Shown: piece after piece, positions 1-10,044 of the stretch
How the letters are laid out: every line of letters starts with the position of its first letter
Position numbering within the stretch: position 1 is the stretch's first letter
NCBI GenBank assembly: GCA_018136815.1
Contig: CM030936.1
Location: 3,390,524-3,454,523 of the forward strand
Reading direction: 5' to 3'
Source of the DNA: Isochrysis galbana
Taxonomy: Eukaryota > Haptophyta > Isochrysidales > Isochrysidaceae
Length of the DNA stretch: 64,000 bases
Translations under genes and position numbers: made by a program
The notes under the pieces: generated by a model
The model's input: the letters and a program-made list of their open reading frames with translations, nothing else
Told to the model about the DNA's origin: nothing
Database searches by the model: none

Positions 1-2
1 TC

Positions 3-170
3 AGCCCAAATTCTGCATGTTGTGAACGGGTGTTTTCATTGTTACAGTGTATGTTTGGTGCAAATCGTGCGTCCTCTTTGGCGGATCAAGTGGAGGCGTC
101 AGTGTTATTGCGCTTCAATTGCAACCAGCGGAGGAAAGTTGCGGCGTCGGGCGTAGATGTTGATTTATGA
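3..170 (+). pseudogene. hAT transposase C-terminal dimerisation domain, 5' part outside window
   Basis: An open frame enters from the left edge and ends with TGA at 168-170; it has no start codon in the window. It reads PNSACCERVFSLLQCMFG, then DQVEASVLLRFN, which is the hAT C-terminal dimerisation signature (S-A-x-x-E-R-x-F-S near the start, L-x-L-R-x-N near the end). The same pattern recurs at 58.2-58.4 kb, where it lies inside a hAT element with readable ends. I infer that this is the tail of a hAT element whose 5' part lies outside the window and whose 3' end is near 653. Whether the transposase is intact cannot be seen here. Confidence 0.7.
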
Positions 171-653
171 TTTGTTACTATGGTGTGCCGAGGTGTATGA
201 AGATGTGTATGCGGCCCATGATCTATCTTTGTATCAATAAGCAAAATGAGATGAGTAGGAGCCTGTGGTATCAAATTTCGTGCGAGTGAGGGCGTGCATG
301 CATGCTGCGCGCGAGTGCAAGATTTAGCCTCAGCCAGTCCGTCCGTGTCACTCACAGCTGGGTGAGGAGGGGAGAGGGGTGGATTGAAGATGGGAGGGAG
401 AGGAGAGAGGGCAGAGAGGGGAAAGGGCTGGTGGAGAGTGAGTGGATGGAAGAGGAGGGGGGTGGAGACGTAGGTTTGGAGAGGTGGGACGCCGGGCGCA
501 CCGGGCGACGACGCGGCGAAGGTATAGATGTGTACTATTATAATAGTAGATTGTGGATATTTCTTGAGATATTTGGGGTTATGGGTTGGATATTTTTTGG
601 ATATATTTCATGGATATTTGGGCAAAAATTTGTGGATATCCTGGCCTACCCCT
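171..653 (+). mobile_element. 3' non-coding end of the hAT element
   Basis: This stretch follows the transposase stop. It ends in an AT-rich block of GGATAT repeats and then CCTGGCCTACCCCTA at 639-653, which reads in reverse as a hAT-type terminus beginning TAGGGGTAGG. The matching left terminus would be outside the window, so the boundary is inferred from one end only. A related block (GGATATCTTGGCCTGGGCC) occurs near 52190-52210. Confidence 0.45.
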
Positions 654-659
654 AAAGAG

Positions 660-950
660 CGCAAGCTCTAGCGTCTAGCGGAACGAGGCGCCGACGAGGA
701 ATCCGACCTCGCCGCTGCCGTCCGAGCTCCGATTGAGTTTGTGGAAGCCAAAGGCATCCGCGCCGAAGAGTTAGCCTCACTAGTTCGAAGACCCAAGACA
801 GAAGCCCAAGCCCGTCTCGAGAGAAAGATTGGGAAAAGATATCCGACCACCCGAGGCACCCCACCGACAAGAGAGGCCTGGGCTACACTACTCCCAAGCT
901 ATCACCTTGTACCTCTACCCACGAGGACGACGTCCCCGCGGAAAGAGTGA
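660..950 (+). other. Open stretch without recognised product
   Basis: A frame at 741-950 reads as a plausible but short coding remnant rich in charged residues (for example EELASLVRRP and RLERKIGKRYP). I do not recognise it. Its position between two mobile-element pieces suggests a fragment of a transposon protein, but that is inference. Confidence 0.2.
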
Positions 951-1200
951 ACGCACGGCGTGCGCCTCCATAAAAAAAAATCTGAAGATTCTGGGCTACA
1001 CAGCTACTATACTAGGGCACTCCCCTATCTCCATTGACATCGCCCTTTTCTTCCCTTTCCTCTTTCCTCCACCACCTCCCCTCCCCCCCGTCGTTCCTTT
1101 GTCGTCGGTATCCGGGGTGCGGCTCCGGTGCACTCCGATGTCCCGATGTACATCGCGCCATACGCACGGCGTGCACCTTGGTGATTGCAACTCATCACAC
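945..1200 (+). repeat. Dispersed repeat, inverted relative to 53340-53440 and partly 51916-51970
   Basis: The run TCTGAAGATTCTGGGCTACA at 981-1000, preceded by an A tract and ACGGCGTGC, matches the reverse complement of 53340-53440, where the same core is preceded by a G/C tract and ACGGCGTGCAC. The segment around 1160-1200 (CGCACGGCGTGCACC, then TGATTGCAACTCATCA) resembles 51916-51970 in reverse. No coding content is visible. Confidence 0.5.
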
Positions 1201-1399
1201 GTGTCCCGTGAGCTTAGTATTGTATTGCCCGTTTACGTAATTGTATGCATTGGGTACCACAGGGGCACCGTACAGGTACAGAAAAAGTATTGTATTGCCC
1301 CGGCACCATACGACCTAGATACGTAAGTATACTCCACGGTCCCAGGGGGTGCACGGCCGGTGCGTGCACGCGTGCACCTGCCCTCCCCGCTGTCCGCTG

Positions 1400-2130
1400 T
1401 GCGTGCGTATGTGATTTCGTCAGGTGCACGCCATCGGACGGCGCGAAAGGCAGGAGGAGCTGCTCATGGCTCACCCCAGGGTACCACGGTTCCTCTCGCT
1501 CCTGAGTGAGCAAACAAAACAACCGCTTGGTCCTCTTTCGACGGAACGCGACTTGAACGCCCCACCCCCTACGACCCAACATCAAAGGCTCTTCGTAAGC
1601 AACGCAACCCCAAGCCCAAGATCTAACGAGACAACAACCACGGGAATTTCAATAAATAACCGACTGCCCGATGGCGCAAGAGAAGGCCGAGGAGTCAAAA
1701 TAAGCGACGAAGGCGCCCTCGCAATGAACACAAACTTGGCCCTAGTGGCACAAATGCTCGACATGGCAGAGAAACTCGCCTAACGCCTAACCTCCCAACG
1801 AAAACGAACGCCCCACCCCCTACGACCCAACATCAAAGTCTTCGTAAGCAACGCAACCCCAAGCCCAAGACCTAACGAGACAACAACCACGGGAACTTCA
1901 ATAAATAACCGAGTGCCCGATGGCGCAAGAGAAGGCCGAGGAGTCGACCATCGGGGATCGGTACACCCCGCCTGCCACCGGAAACCCCGCGAACACTGAG
2001 CCCCTAGGTAGAGCACGAGGGGACGAGCCGCAAGGCGAGTGAGAGGGAGTATTAAAGGATGCAGGCGCGGCTGCTAGGTAGATATGCAGGGTCGCGCGCG
2101 TGACGAGAATGTTAAGAAGTTTTTTTTTGC
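1400..2130 (+). mobile_element. LINE 3' end remnant
   Basis: The frame ending at 1783 finishes KISDEGALAMNTNLALVAQ, then MLDMAEKLA and stop. This matches the end of the LINE frame at 18944 (FNDKGTLMLGGNLAAIANAL, then QLTEKLA and stop). The following non-coding part shares blocks with 19060-19275 (GGGGATCGGT, CCCCTAGGTAG, GCACGAGGG, ACG.GCCGCAAGGC) and ends in the same terminus, GAATGTTAAGAAGTTTTTTT at about 2107-2128. It is therefore a 5'-truncated copy of the same LINE family. An internal tandem duplication is listed separately. Confidence 0.65.
1558..1941 (+). repeat. Tandem duplication inside LINE 3' end, period about 247 bp
   Basis: About 135 bp at 1558-1695 (starting GAACGCCCCACCCCCTACGA) recur almost unchanged at 1806-1941. 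The copies differ by a 3-bp indel after CATCAAAG and by a few substitutions. The second copy includes only the first part of the unit before joining the 3' untranslated region. Confidence 0.85.
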
Positions 2131-2414
2131 GCGGGGCCAGCAAGAGCACACGCTGCGGTGCTACCACAACCACAACACCAGCAAATGTGATCAGCCCCGG
2201 CCGCTCATCGCGTTACCATCTCAAATCTTTAACTGTGATGTGTGGTGTGCTATGTGCTATGCTACCCACTCACCACTCGTTCCTTTGATTGATTGAATGG
2301 TCTGACTAAGCGGAGGTCCGTTTCCCACTTCCACCTCTTGGGAGCCAAATTCGTTGCCATTCGCACATGGCAATGGGCGACAGCCTCTCTCACCGCAATC
2401 TCTCGCTCTCACTC
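2131..2414. other. Short intergenic stretch
   Basis: This lies between the LINE remnant and the 3' end of the cytochrome b5 fusion gene. I see no gene or clear repeat; it probably holds the 3' untranslated region of the minus-strand gene. Confidence 0.3.
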
Positions 2415-3857
2415 TCAGAACACATGGGTGTTGCTTTGGGCGTAACCAGCGTTCGCCAGCCAGCCGCAGACATCACGGTTAAAGAGTGAAGGCCCACAGA
2501 CTAAGGTTGCAGTGGACTCCGCTGCCCCGGGCATCCACCGCGCCAAAAGCTCCGCATCGAGTCGCCGTCCCTGCGCAACTCTTACCGCGCCGCCAGTCGT
2601 CGAAGTCGCCGCCGATGCCAGCACACTCTCTGCAGCCTCCTTGACCCGATGTGTGTCGTCCGCGGCGGCCGTTGCCTCCAATTCCAACAGCTCATCCAAA
2701 GCCCGTGAGGACGGCAGTGGCAACGCGGTCGATGCAGTTGTTACGGTCTGGCGTTCGTCATATATTGCTCCTGAACACACGACGAACAATCGCAATGCGG
2801 GGAGCGCGCGTACCGCCTCAAGTAGCTCGGCGAGCAACGGTATATGGAGTACACTCTGGCAAGCATGGACGAGAGTGAGAGCTGGCAGACCTTTCGCTCC
2901 AATTGCGTGGAGAGACAGCATCGAGCGTATCAGCGAAACTGCGGGGGTGATGCCCGAGCCCGCGGTTGCAAAGCCAATCTCCGAGATGGAGAAGACGCCC
3001 GAACCACCGCACAGGCTCGCGCGCGACGGCAAGCGCAGCTTGGAGGCGCCATACGCGCCAAATACGGGTGGGCCTCGCGGACCACGGGCCTCGATGCTCA
3101 ACTGCATAAGCGTATCATCGGGCTCGTCCGTCTTTCTACCACCCCTTTGGGGACGAGCGTACTCAAAGAGGAGGGGCGAGGCAATGCCGCCCTCGACGCG
3201 AAAGACGAGCAGCTCGAAGTAGCCCGCAGCCTTGTGCCCGCTGACGGGTGTGTAGGCTCGGTGCAGTTCGATGCCCTTTGGCCCACGCACACGGATTTGC
3301 AGGTGCTCTCCCAACGCCAACCCCAATCTCTGCCCGTCCGGGAGCCCAAAGCGCAGTAGGACCGAGTCAACGCCGGCCACGGAGGCCGAGAGCAAGCAGA
3401 AGCGCGTCCACGCGTCGGTTTTAAGCGGCTGCCCGAAGTCTGCCGCTCCCGTGCCGGGCTTTGGTTGTGGCATCGGCGCGGGTGGAGCAAGCAGCCCGAT
3501 GCAGCACCCCTCGAGGATTGCCTCCACATTTACGTACGCGTGTGCCTCGTCGAAGAGGGCGGTGCCATCGTCTCCGGCGCACCTCATAAGCTCCTCTATC
3601 GAACCAGGGTGGTAACGCAGGTAGGCCGTCACGTTGTACACCCTTCCACGGAGCGCCATCCAGCAGTCATGACGTGAGTTGTGGCGCCGCACCTCCTCGA
3701 GGCTCCAAGCGCGTGCTGAGCCTTGCTCGAGCTGGTCGGGATCCGCGAGACCGACGCCAAGCGTCTGGTCGTCCGCCGTCAGCCGCATCCAGTGCAGCTG
3801 GCTGAAGCCCGCCTCTAGCGGAGGAGCGCGCGCCTTGCCCGAGCGACGGCTGCCCAT
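2415..3857 (-). CDS. Cytochrome b5 / NAD(P)H reductase fusion, NCB5OR (CYB5R4)-like
   Basis: A single 480-residue exon starting at ATG 3857. Residues 20-27 (QLHWMRLT) match the short motif that precedes the b5 domain in NCB5OR proteins. The cytochrome b5 domain spans about 50-123, with haem-ligand histidines at H83 (HPGS, where the family usually has HPGG) and H106 (DEAHAYVN). A ferredoxin-reductase-type FAD/NAD(P)H module follows: RAYTPVS at 200-206 for FAD, VEGGIASPLL near 221-230, GSGITP at 300-305 for the pyridine nucleotide, and a C-terminal CGP motif at about 454 with final HVF. Family members pass electrons from NAD(P)H through FAD to haem b5. The CS domain found between the two modules in animal NCB5OR is not visible. 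No transmembrane segment is evident, so a soluble protein is likely. Confidence 0.85.
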   Translation of the reverse strand: MGSRRSGKARAPPLEAGFSQLHWMRLTADDQTLGVGLADPDQLEQGSARAWSLEEVRRHNSRHDCWMALRGRVYNVTAYLRYHPGSIEELMRCAGDDGTALFDEAHAYVNVEAILEGCCIGLLAPPAPMPQPKPGTGAADFGQPLKTDAWTRFCLLSASVAGVDSVLLRFGLPDGQRLGLALGEHLQIRVRGPKGIELHRAYTPVSGHKAAGYFELLVFRVEGGIASPLLFEYARPQRGGRKTDEPDDTLMQLSIEARGPRGPPVFGAYGASKLRLPSRASLCGGSGVFSISEIGFATAGSGITPAVSLIRSMLSLHAIGAKGLPALTLVHACQSVLHIPLLAELLEAVRALPALRLFVVCSGAIYDERQTVTTASTALPLPSSRALDELLELEATAAADDTHRVKEAAESVLASAATSTTGGAVRVAQGRRLDAELLARWMPGAAESTATLVCGPSLFNRDVCGWLANAGYAQSNTHVF

Positions 3858-4132
3858 CGTCTCGCTCGGCCTGTGGTACTCCTACTCCCCAAGCAAAAAC
3901 AAAACGTAATCACTATGGATATACGTGCAAGGGAGGGAGACCGTCGAGAGAAGTGTACTCGTGTACTCTAGACGTAGAGTGTAGAGCTCTATCTAGCTAT
4001 CTAGAGTTCTAGAGTAATTTTTATGGGTCGCGGTGCGACAAGGGGACGGGACTAGCACTAACTGAAGACAGGACCTGCCGCCGCGGCAAACGCAGGCACC
4101 CTTCCCCCCTTATGTCAACCAGCACCCAGCTC

Positions 4133-4212
4133 TTCACTAGTCACTAGTCACTAGCTCACTAGGAGCTAGTAGTGTCACTAGTCACTAGTCACTAGCTCAC
4201 TAGTCACTAGCT
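4133..4212. repeat. Tandem CACTAGT/CACTAGCT array
   Basis: The heptamer CACTAGT and its variant CACTAGCT repeat about ten times between 4133 and 4212, with one palindromic interruption (CACTAGGAGCTAGTAGTG). Each unit contains the palindrome CTAG. Confidence 0.9.
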
Positions 4213-4439
4213 TTCTACCTACGCTAGCCGGAGCGCCCCTCCTTCCTCCTTCCACACTCAGACAGCCACCCACCGCCCACGCCAGGATCATGTTTTGGCC
4301 CTTGGTCTTGCCGGCATGGGGGCCTAATGGGCCGTAGGGACTGGGAGGCCGCCCTCGGCGGGGGGGCCGAAGGAGAGGAGAGGCTCGCTGGCGCGCTCCA
4401 TCGCGTCTAACTATAAAGTTAGTTGTAAGGGGGGTTAAA

Positions 4440-4570
4440 AAAAGGGGAACCTCAAGTTGCACCCTCTGAGCATGGGTGGTTCCTCCCCCATACATGGCAG
4501 GGGAGGAGTGGAGGGGGTGGGCTCGTTCCCCCCCCATGGGCGAACTAAGTATAAGCTTAGTTGATATATT
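4440..4570 (-). repeat. Copy of the AACTAAGTATAA retroposon family
   Basis: It shares TCCTCCCCCA, GGCAGGGGAGGAGTGGAG and CATGGGCGAACTAAGTATAA with 45260-45365 (same orientation) and 33377-33470 (opposite). It ends in the hairpin AACTAAG-TATAAG-CTTAGTT. The part at 4446-4480 also matches, in reverse, AGAGGGTGCAAC blocks at about 37210 and 61970. Confidence 0.7.
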
Positions 4571-4775
4571 ACCAATTGAATATAAATACAGTAAATATAG
4601 AGAAAACCGAGCACAAGGAAACGACAAACGACTCCGTGCGAGTGCGTAGAAAATAGCTCCAAATCGCCTCATGAAGGCGGCCGCCAGTCCTTAACCCTCC
4701 GATCCACAGCGCGCCGATGCGCGCGCTCCGACCCGTAAATCCACATAGGCCTGACTGCCCTCATCCCAATCGGGA

Positions 4776-6005
4776 CTAGTGTCCTTGTGAGACGCCCACA
4801 TACCACTTCCTCGTCTCCATGTAAGTTGTATACCAAATAAGTGATCCGACTGACTTGGTCATTAATCTCGGGAGGAGCCCCTTCCACAGTGCCAATGTTC
4901 CCTCCGTGGCAGCCGCGCATCGCACGCCATGCACAAGCCCCTCGTAGGCAAATTCTCCTGCTGCTGCGCCGCCGGCGAAGCCACGCGGGGCGGCCTGTTG
5001 TTGCGTCATCAGCCGAGTGCGAATGACATCGATGGGCTCTGTAATAACGGCAGCGATGACCCCCGTCGCGAAGCCGATGAAGGCATTGGTGGCTGTGCTC
5101 AGTTGGCTTGCGTCGCCGACCGTGCCGCTATGCTGGCGCACCTCACCGTGTTTCATGACGCCGGCGCCTGCGTCATTAGTAGGCCTGCGGGCCTGTTCCG
5201 AGCTCAATGCGAGACGTCGGAGCTGCTCTATTGCACCAAACTGCACCGCTGCGTACGTCGCATCAAGCACGACCGTCGCTCGAAATCCGGCATACAAGCC
5301 GGCCCCACTTCTACGCGTAGCGTGGGCGAGTGCCTGTGTAGACGCGAGCAGGGGTGAGAATGCTCATACGTTCATCACAAATCTGTTCCGATAAGTAAGG
5401 TGACCAGCCTCACATCCATCCGTCGTGTTCAGCCGATGATTTGGCACCACATTTTGTACGACATATTGGCTGAAGAGGCGCAAGGGCGAGTAGCGCACCT
5501 CGGCCCCTGACTGATGAAGGCCTAGCTGCATGCGCGACTTGATGACGCTCACCGGCACGCGCACGACGGCGGAGACGACGCCGGTGACGACTCCAGCAGC
5601 CGGTGTGAACTGGAGTGGCGTCTCCCTGAATATCGAGCTGGCGAGCTCGTAGCTCGGCATGTACACAACCGAGATGGGCAGTACACCGAGTAACTGCGGG
5701 CCTATCCCTCTGTATAGCGAACGCAGCCCATTGAAGAGGCGCGAGCCACGCGTGAGTTTGAGCAGAGGCGGGTCGACGAGCGAGTGGTGCGGCGAACGTG
5801 TAGCCTGCGTGAGAAGCTCCAGCCCGAGCGCCACATCGGAGATAAGCGGAAGCCACAGTCTGCGCGTCACGGTTGCACGTCGCGGCACAACAAGGTACTG
5901 TAGGCGCGTCTTGAGCGTGTCGAGCGGATGGACGAGCATCTTCGTCGCCACTTCAGCTGCCAGACTACCTACGAAGACGTCGGCGCTAAGAGAGGAGGGT
6001 GACAT
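4776..6005 (-). CDS. Mitochondrial carrier family (SLC25) protein, two exons
   Basis: Two exons join to 367 residues: 6005-5460 and 5333-4776, separated by a 126-bp intron (5459-5334, GT-AG, phase 0). The joined protein has the three carrier repeats, each with a P-x-[DE]-x-x-[KR] or related signature: HPLDTLKTRLQ at 26-36, VRVPVSVIKSRMQ near 153-165, and TEPIDVIRTRL in exon 2. The second is degenerate (P-V-S in place of the acidic residue). Exon 2 opens in frame with GLYAGFRATVVLDATYAAVQ, the usual end of repeat 2. Carriers of this fold exchange metabolites across the inner mitochondrial membrane. The VRVP motif is reminiscent of the S-adenosylmethionine carrier branch, but the substrate cannot be assigned. 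An upstream GTG at 6059 is open in frame; ATG 6005 is preferred. Confidence 0.85.
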
Positions 6006-6064
6006 CGGGCACGCTGCGCTGAGCAGCACTCCCCACTTCCCCTTGCTCCTTCTCTTCACCCGCT

Positions 6065-6480
6065 GAAAATGGCTCTACAGCTCGCCCGCGCCGGCGATGG
6101 GAAGGAGGGAGGAGGGGAGAGCAGAGCGAGCCAGCGAGAGAGCGAGGCAGAGCCGGGAGCTCGCCGAGCAGGTGGGACAGCGCTGCAGGCCTCTGGAGAG
6201 CGAGAGGGGGAGAGAAGCAGAGAGGGAGAGGGAGAGGGAGAGGGAGAGGGAGAGGGAGAGGGAGAGGGAGAGGGAGGGAGGGAGCGGGAGAACTGCAGGT
6301 AGGGAGAGAGAGAGAGGGCGACAGAGTGACAGAGCGAGAGAGGGCAAGAGGGAGAGAGGGGAGAGAGCGAGGGCGGTGGCGGCGGCGGCGGCAAGAGAGA
6401 GGCGTAGTGAGTCGACGGTAGGTGCGCCCGCTGACAAGCGCGGAGAAGAAGAGAGAAAGCAAGAGAAGAAGAGAGATAGG
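6065..6480 (-). promoter_or_regulatory. Polypyrimidine tract upstream of the carrier gene
   Basis: On the plus strand this is a purine tract with a perfect GGGAGA microsatellite at about 6223-6270, so the carrier's coding strand reads CT-rich directly upstream of its ATG. The same arrangement precedes several other genes here. A role in transcription initiation is inferred. Confidence 0.4.
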
Positions 6481-6664
6481 AGTAGAGTAGGAGTACTTGT
6501 ACATGAAGACTGGTCTACTTTATTGTCAGTTTTCTTGTTGTCCTAGTTTAATCCTAGTGCTGAGGGACCGTGTCTTAACGGCAACGGAGCTCCTACCCCG
6601 CGATGGAGGTGTGCGCGGTTGGTGCATGGCTCGTCCGGTGTATGTGGCTAGGGATGCTAGCCAA

Positions 6665-6840
6665 CAAAAAAACTTCATAATATTCTTACCGCACTCGCAG
6701 CGAATGGAACCACTACCTACACGTAGCATACTTTCTACACCTACACCCCCACTCCCCCGGCCCTTTCCCCCCCCGCCATCAGGCGGCTCCCTCCGTGCAC
6801 TGCTAGGGGGATAGGGGTGAAGGGCTTAGATATGGTCCGG
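6665..6840 (+). repeat. Dispersed repeat with TAATATTCTTACCGC terminus
   Basis: Starts AAAAAAACTTCATAATATTC and runs through ACTACCTACACGTAGCATAC, CCGCCATCAGGCGG and CTAGGGGGATAGGGGTGAAG. A close copy lies at 61598-61760 in the same orientation, where it leads into a retroelement ORF1. A reversed end lies at 35205-35260 and a diverged copy at 43820-43975. I infer that it is the terminal non-coding region of a non-LTR retroelement. Confidence 0.7.
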
Positions 6841-6901
6841 TGGCCCGCGCCCCCCCCCGGTGATCCGTTCCCCCTTCCTCCTCTGCCTACCGGGCTGGTG
6901 G

Positions 6902-7114
6902 CCTAGATGGGAAATACTACGTATTTACGTATTTACCGTATTTGTATTTGGCCAGAGACCAAATACATATGTATTTGGCTGTATTTGAAGCGTGTCCTGG
7001 GTTGTAGGCCTCGAATGTATTTGACATCTATTTGGCCGGAGGCCAAAAACATATGTATTTGGCTGTATTTGTGAAATGTATTTGCAGGCCCCTGCACCGT
7101 ATTTCCCATCTAGG
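6902..7114. mobile_element. Short non-autonomous hAT element (213 bp)
   Basis: The ends are perfect 16-bp inverted repeats: CCTAGATGGGAAATAC at 6902-6917 and its complement ending at 7114. The flanks are identical 8-bp duplications, GCTGGTGG at 6894-6901 and 7115-7122. An 8-bp duplication is the hAT hallmark. The interior is AT-rich, built from GTATTTGGC and GGCCAAATAC blocks, and has no coding capacity. Confidence 0.9.
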
Positions 7115-7189
7115 GCTGGTGGCGGCCTCAGGCCCGACTTATCCTGTAAATAGGTGCGGGACTTACCTATTTTTCGGTGAGCGGAGCTC

Positions 7190-7375
7190 TCGCTCCGCCC
7201 ACCCCCTTCTCCGCGCTCTCTCTCCCCTCTCCTGCAGGCACGCGCGATGCGCGATGCGCGATGGCGCGCCTACGACAGCCCTGCAACTGCCCCTGGCGAC
7301 CCCTGGAGGCTCTTGGAGGCCAGCTCAGGGGGCAGAGGAGGCTGGGGCTGGGCCCTAGCCAAGGCTAGGGCTGAC
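7190..7375 (+). repeat. Dispersed GC-rich repeat
   Basis: The block CAGCTCAGGGGGCAG, GGAGGCTGGGGC at 7321-7350 recurs at 37058-37090 and 45010-45045, each time after a C/T-rich stretch. It has no coding signal. The segment after it (7376-7550) holds four or five TTAACAGG units. Confidence 0.55.
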
Positions 7376-7703
7376 CATTAACAGGCAAGTTTTTTGGAAA
7401 CCCATTAGTAGTTTTTCAAGGTCAGCACATTAACTGGTTGAGTTTCTTTCTGGGTGTTAACAGGTTAGTTTAGGGGTGTGTGTTAATACCCTGTTAGTGG
7501 CCATTAACAGGTTAAACCCATTACAAGCTGTTACCCCAACGTTGGAATACATGTTTGGGGGGAGGATTCCCTTCCCCCCTCCCCTCCCACCGCCCCCCGA
7601 CGCCGGGAGCTGTCCCCCCCCCACCTGCGCCCTGCGCCTCCCCCCCCGACGCCGACGCGCTCATGGGTAAGCGCGGACCGCCATCGAAGCGCAAGGCGCC
7701 AAA

Positions 7704-7856
7704 ATGGCCAAGCAATTCCTAGCTTCGCCGGCGTTGACCGCAGGGGTGGAGCGTGTGTTCTCGGCCGCAGGGAAAATGTACGGTGATCTACAAAAATCTG
7801 CGAAGGATACTACTACTCTAGAGGCGTCTTTGTTTGCTAGTCAGAACACCGAGTGA
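7704..7856 (+). pseudogene. hAT transposase C-terminal dimerisation domain fragment
   Basis: ATG 7704 to TGA 7856 gives 50 residues including ALTAGVERVFSAAGKMYGDL and later TTTLEASLFA, the hAT-C motif (A-G-V-E-R-x-F-S ... L-E-x-x-L). It belongs to the same subfamily as the fragments at 9558-9650 and 45716-45898. The rest of the transposase is missing, and a Ty3/gypsy fragment begins just downstream. Confidence 0.65.
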
Positions 7857-7892
7857 TATCGACACGGCACACGGCGTGTGTGTGTCATGGTC

Positions 7893-8820
7893 CCAAAAAC
7901 CAGAGGCTAAATCGAGAGTACATAAAAAGAGAGAACTGAGCGGCCCTTGGCCGGACGCTAGCCTATCGATAGCCTCCACAATTAGGGGTAGAGGGCTATC
8001 CTCGACGCGTAGCTTGGCGTTAGTGTCGCGGTAGTCCACGCAGAATCGAACGGAGCCATCTTTCTTGCTGACCAGGACTACTCGGGAAGCCCAAGCCGAA
8101 TTTGACTTGCGAATAATGCCGGCGGCTTCCATCTTGGCTACCTCCTCTTCTATGATGAGCTCGCCTGCGCGGCCCACTCTAGACGGAGCATGCCGGTGGG
8201 GAACAGCGCCGGGGTTGAGTGGCAACTCCACCTCGAGAACGTGCGTATGGTTTGGAGCTCCCGGGTGCAACGCGAAAGCTTTGATGCGCCGGGAGTAGGA
8301 ACATCGAAGACACGACCCCGCTAGCTTCACCGACGACTAGAACGCGGGGTGGAGGAATCCCCTCGGCCGCGTCGAGCGTCACGGCGTCGTGGATCGCCGC
8401 TAACTCAGCGCAAAGCTCGTCGAAATGCGTCGGCAATACGGCGGCGGAGGGTGATGAATGAGTGCTCGCGTCCGGCCGCCGCAAGGCTAGAGCAGCTTCG
8501 GCGAGATGGCGGGGCAAGATGACAGAGGAACCGCTAGCCCGGGCACGGGAGGCGGCTAACATTTGGAGCTCGCGCGTAGGGGCGCGGGCAGTTTCAGTAG
8601 ACTTGGCGGCCGAGGAACAACCAACCACAGCGATCCGGTGGATGGCCTCGGCAGCGGAATTCAGGGGAAGGAGGTCGTCGCCCTCGAGTTTCGGTGGGCT
8701 AGACCTGAAGGGGGTTGGCTCCGGCGCGATCCCTGGAACGATCTTCACGACAGGGGAAATCTTGCCGTTGAGCGTGAACCTTCTAGACGCTTCTAACGAA
8801 CGACCCTGAATAGCAACCAA
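7893..8820 (-). pseudogene. Ty3/gypsy-type pol fragment (pre-RT region plus start of reverse transcriptase)
   Basis: The minus strand reads, in two overlapping frames, a pre-RT region (8820 to about 8320) and then the N-terminal RT domain. The RT part contains VAKMEAAGIIRKSNSAWASR, VVLVSKKDGSVRFCVDYRD and FLCTLDLASGFW, the classic opening blocks of Ty3/gypsy RT. It stops at about 7893, before the YxDD box, where the sequence changes to unrelated DNA. The frame change near 8300 is a frameshift. It is a truncated, dead copy. Its leader and LTR lie upstream at 8830-9485. Confidence 0.8.
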
Positions 8821-9485
8821 GGGGAAGAAACACCAAAGGGGCCAAGGGCTTGCATGTAACTTGCATCAAGGGGAAAGATTCCCTCACCTAAGAAGCGAAC
8901 CTACACTGATCTCCAAGGGGAGATGGCAAATTAAACCTCAAATCTCGAGCGGATAGAGCAACCGACTCGCTCGCCCAAACCTTGACCGAGAAGAAAGAAG
9001 CAAGGACCTACAAGCCAAGGGTAGCGGACCTAGGGAATGTGAGAGGAAATTTCCGAACGCCAACGCGAACGCCAAACGCGGGAATTCAACGAAACCCTAA
9101 CCAGGCCGAGCAGAACCTACGAAGAACAGGCCTGGACGACAACGAAAGACAGCAAGTCCCAAGAAAGAACTGGAACCCAACAAGAAACAACAAGCCTTGC
9201 AAGAAGCTAAACAAGCCTTCACAAGGTAACCTGAGAGCCTGAGACAAGCGCGCAGCGAGTGACAGGCGACCTGGCTCCTTTGGGTCAAGATTACCCGAAA
9301 GGAGGAAACCTGGAATCTAGACCTGACAGACAGGCTAGACGGAACGAAACGAGAACTCGAATTCTAGATCGCTAGGGACGAACCCTACCAACCTAGGTAT
9401 GTCTGAGCTTCACCGTGTGGCCGCACGGCGAAGGACCTGGAAACAAGAGCCTGGAAATCGCATCATCTGGGATGAATGCGACATA
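8740..9485 (-). mobile_element. LTR and leader region of the Ty3/gypsy copy
   Basis: Read on the minus strand, this runs from TGTCGCATTCATC (about 9483) through TCCTTCGCCGTGCGGCCACA, CTAGAATTCGAGTTCTCGTT and CCTCCTTTCGGGTAATCTTG into a leader with GCCATCTCCCCTTGGAGATC. The LTR part is homologous to 28765-28995 and the leader part to 54215-54610, both on the plus strand. I cannot see a second LTR, so this is a 5' half. Confidence 0.7.
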
Positions 9486-9557
9486 TTAGAGATAGTAGGC
9501 TAATAGTGTCCTAGACCGCACAAAAACAGAGACGCGGTCTACGACTACGACGTACTA

Positions 9558-9650
9558 CTACTCACAATTCGCGCCCGCAAGCAATGCGTGCTCCAACGTC
9601 GAATCGGATTGTGCACTCTTAAGATCGTCATGCAGCTTGCCAGCCTTCTG
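9558..9650 (-). pseudogene. hAT C-terminal domain remnant
   Basis: The minus frame reads QKAGKLHDDLKSAQSD, then STLEHALLAGANCE and stop. It matches the frame at 45716-45898 (GKAGKMHDDMKVAQSDNTLD, then RALHV). The upstream part of the domain is lost or diverged. Confidence 0.55.
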
Positions 9651-10044
9651 TCGCATCCGCATCCGGAGTATTTAATTAATATACTCTAGGCGGATGCGGT
9701 GCGCGCTTCCGCTTATTGCCACCCTTGCTCTTCGCAGCCCCACGGGTGCACGTGGTCGGTGCTCCGGCTGCCGCAGCTGCGAGCATCGCGCCGGCAGCCA
9801 TCACGTTAGAAATGACGCGCGCCGATGTGATGAAATGCGCCGCCTGTCGCGCCTCAGATGGTGGTGCAAAGGCCTGGCGTGTGCCTCCCATACTGCCGCT
9901 CGCAAGCCTGGCAGAGCCATGCATGCTTGGCCAGGCGATGGGCGAGGCCGAAGAAGCGCTGCATGCGCATGCGCTCCGCGGCCCGACAACAACGCCTGTA
10001 CAAGCACAAGCCACTACTTGTACTTGTAAACAAAGGGGAGTCCA

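Larger units (their letters stand above)
3858..4775. other. Intergenic region between two minus-strand genes, with simple repeats
   Basis: No gene is supported. It holds a CTAG-rich stretch (about 3960-4020), a CACTAGT-type tandem array (4133-4212), and a copy of a retroposon family near 4440-4570 (both listed separately). Confidence 0.4.
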
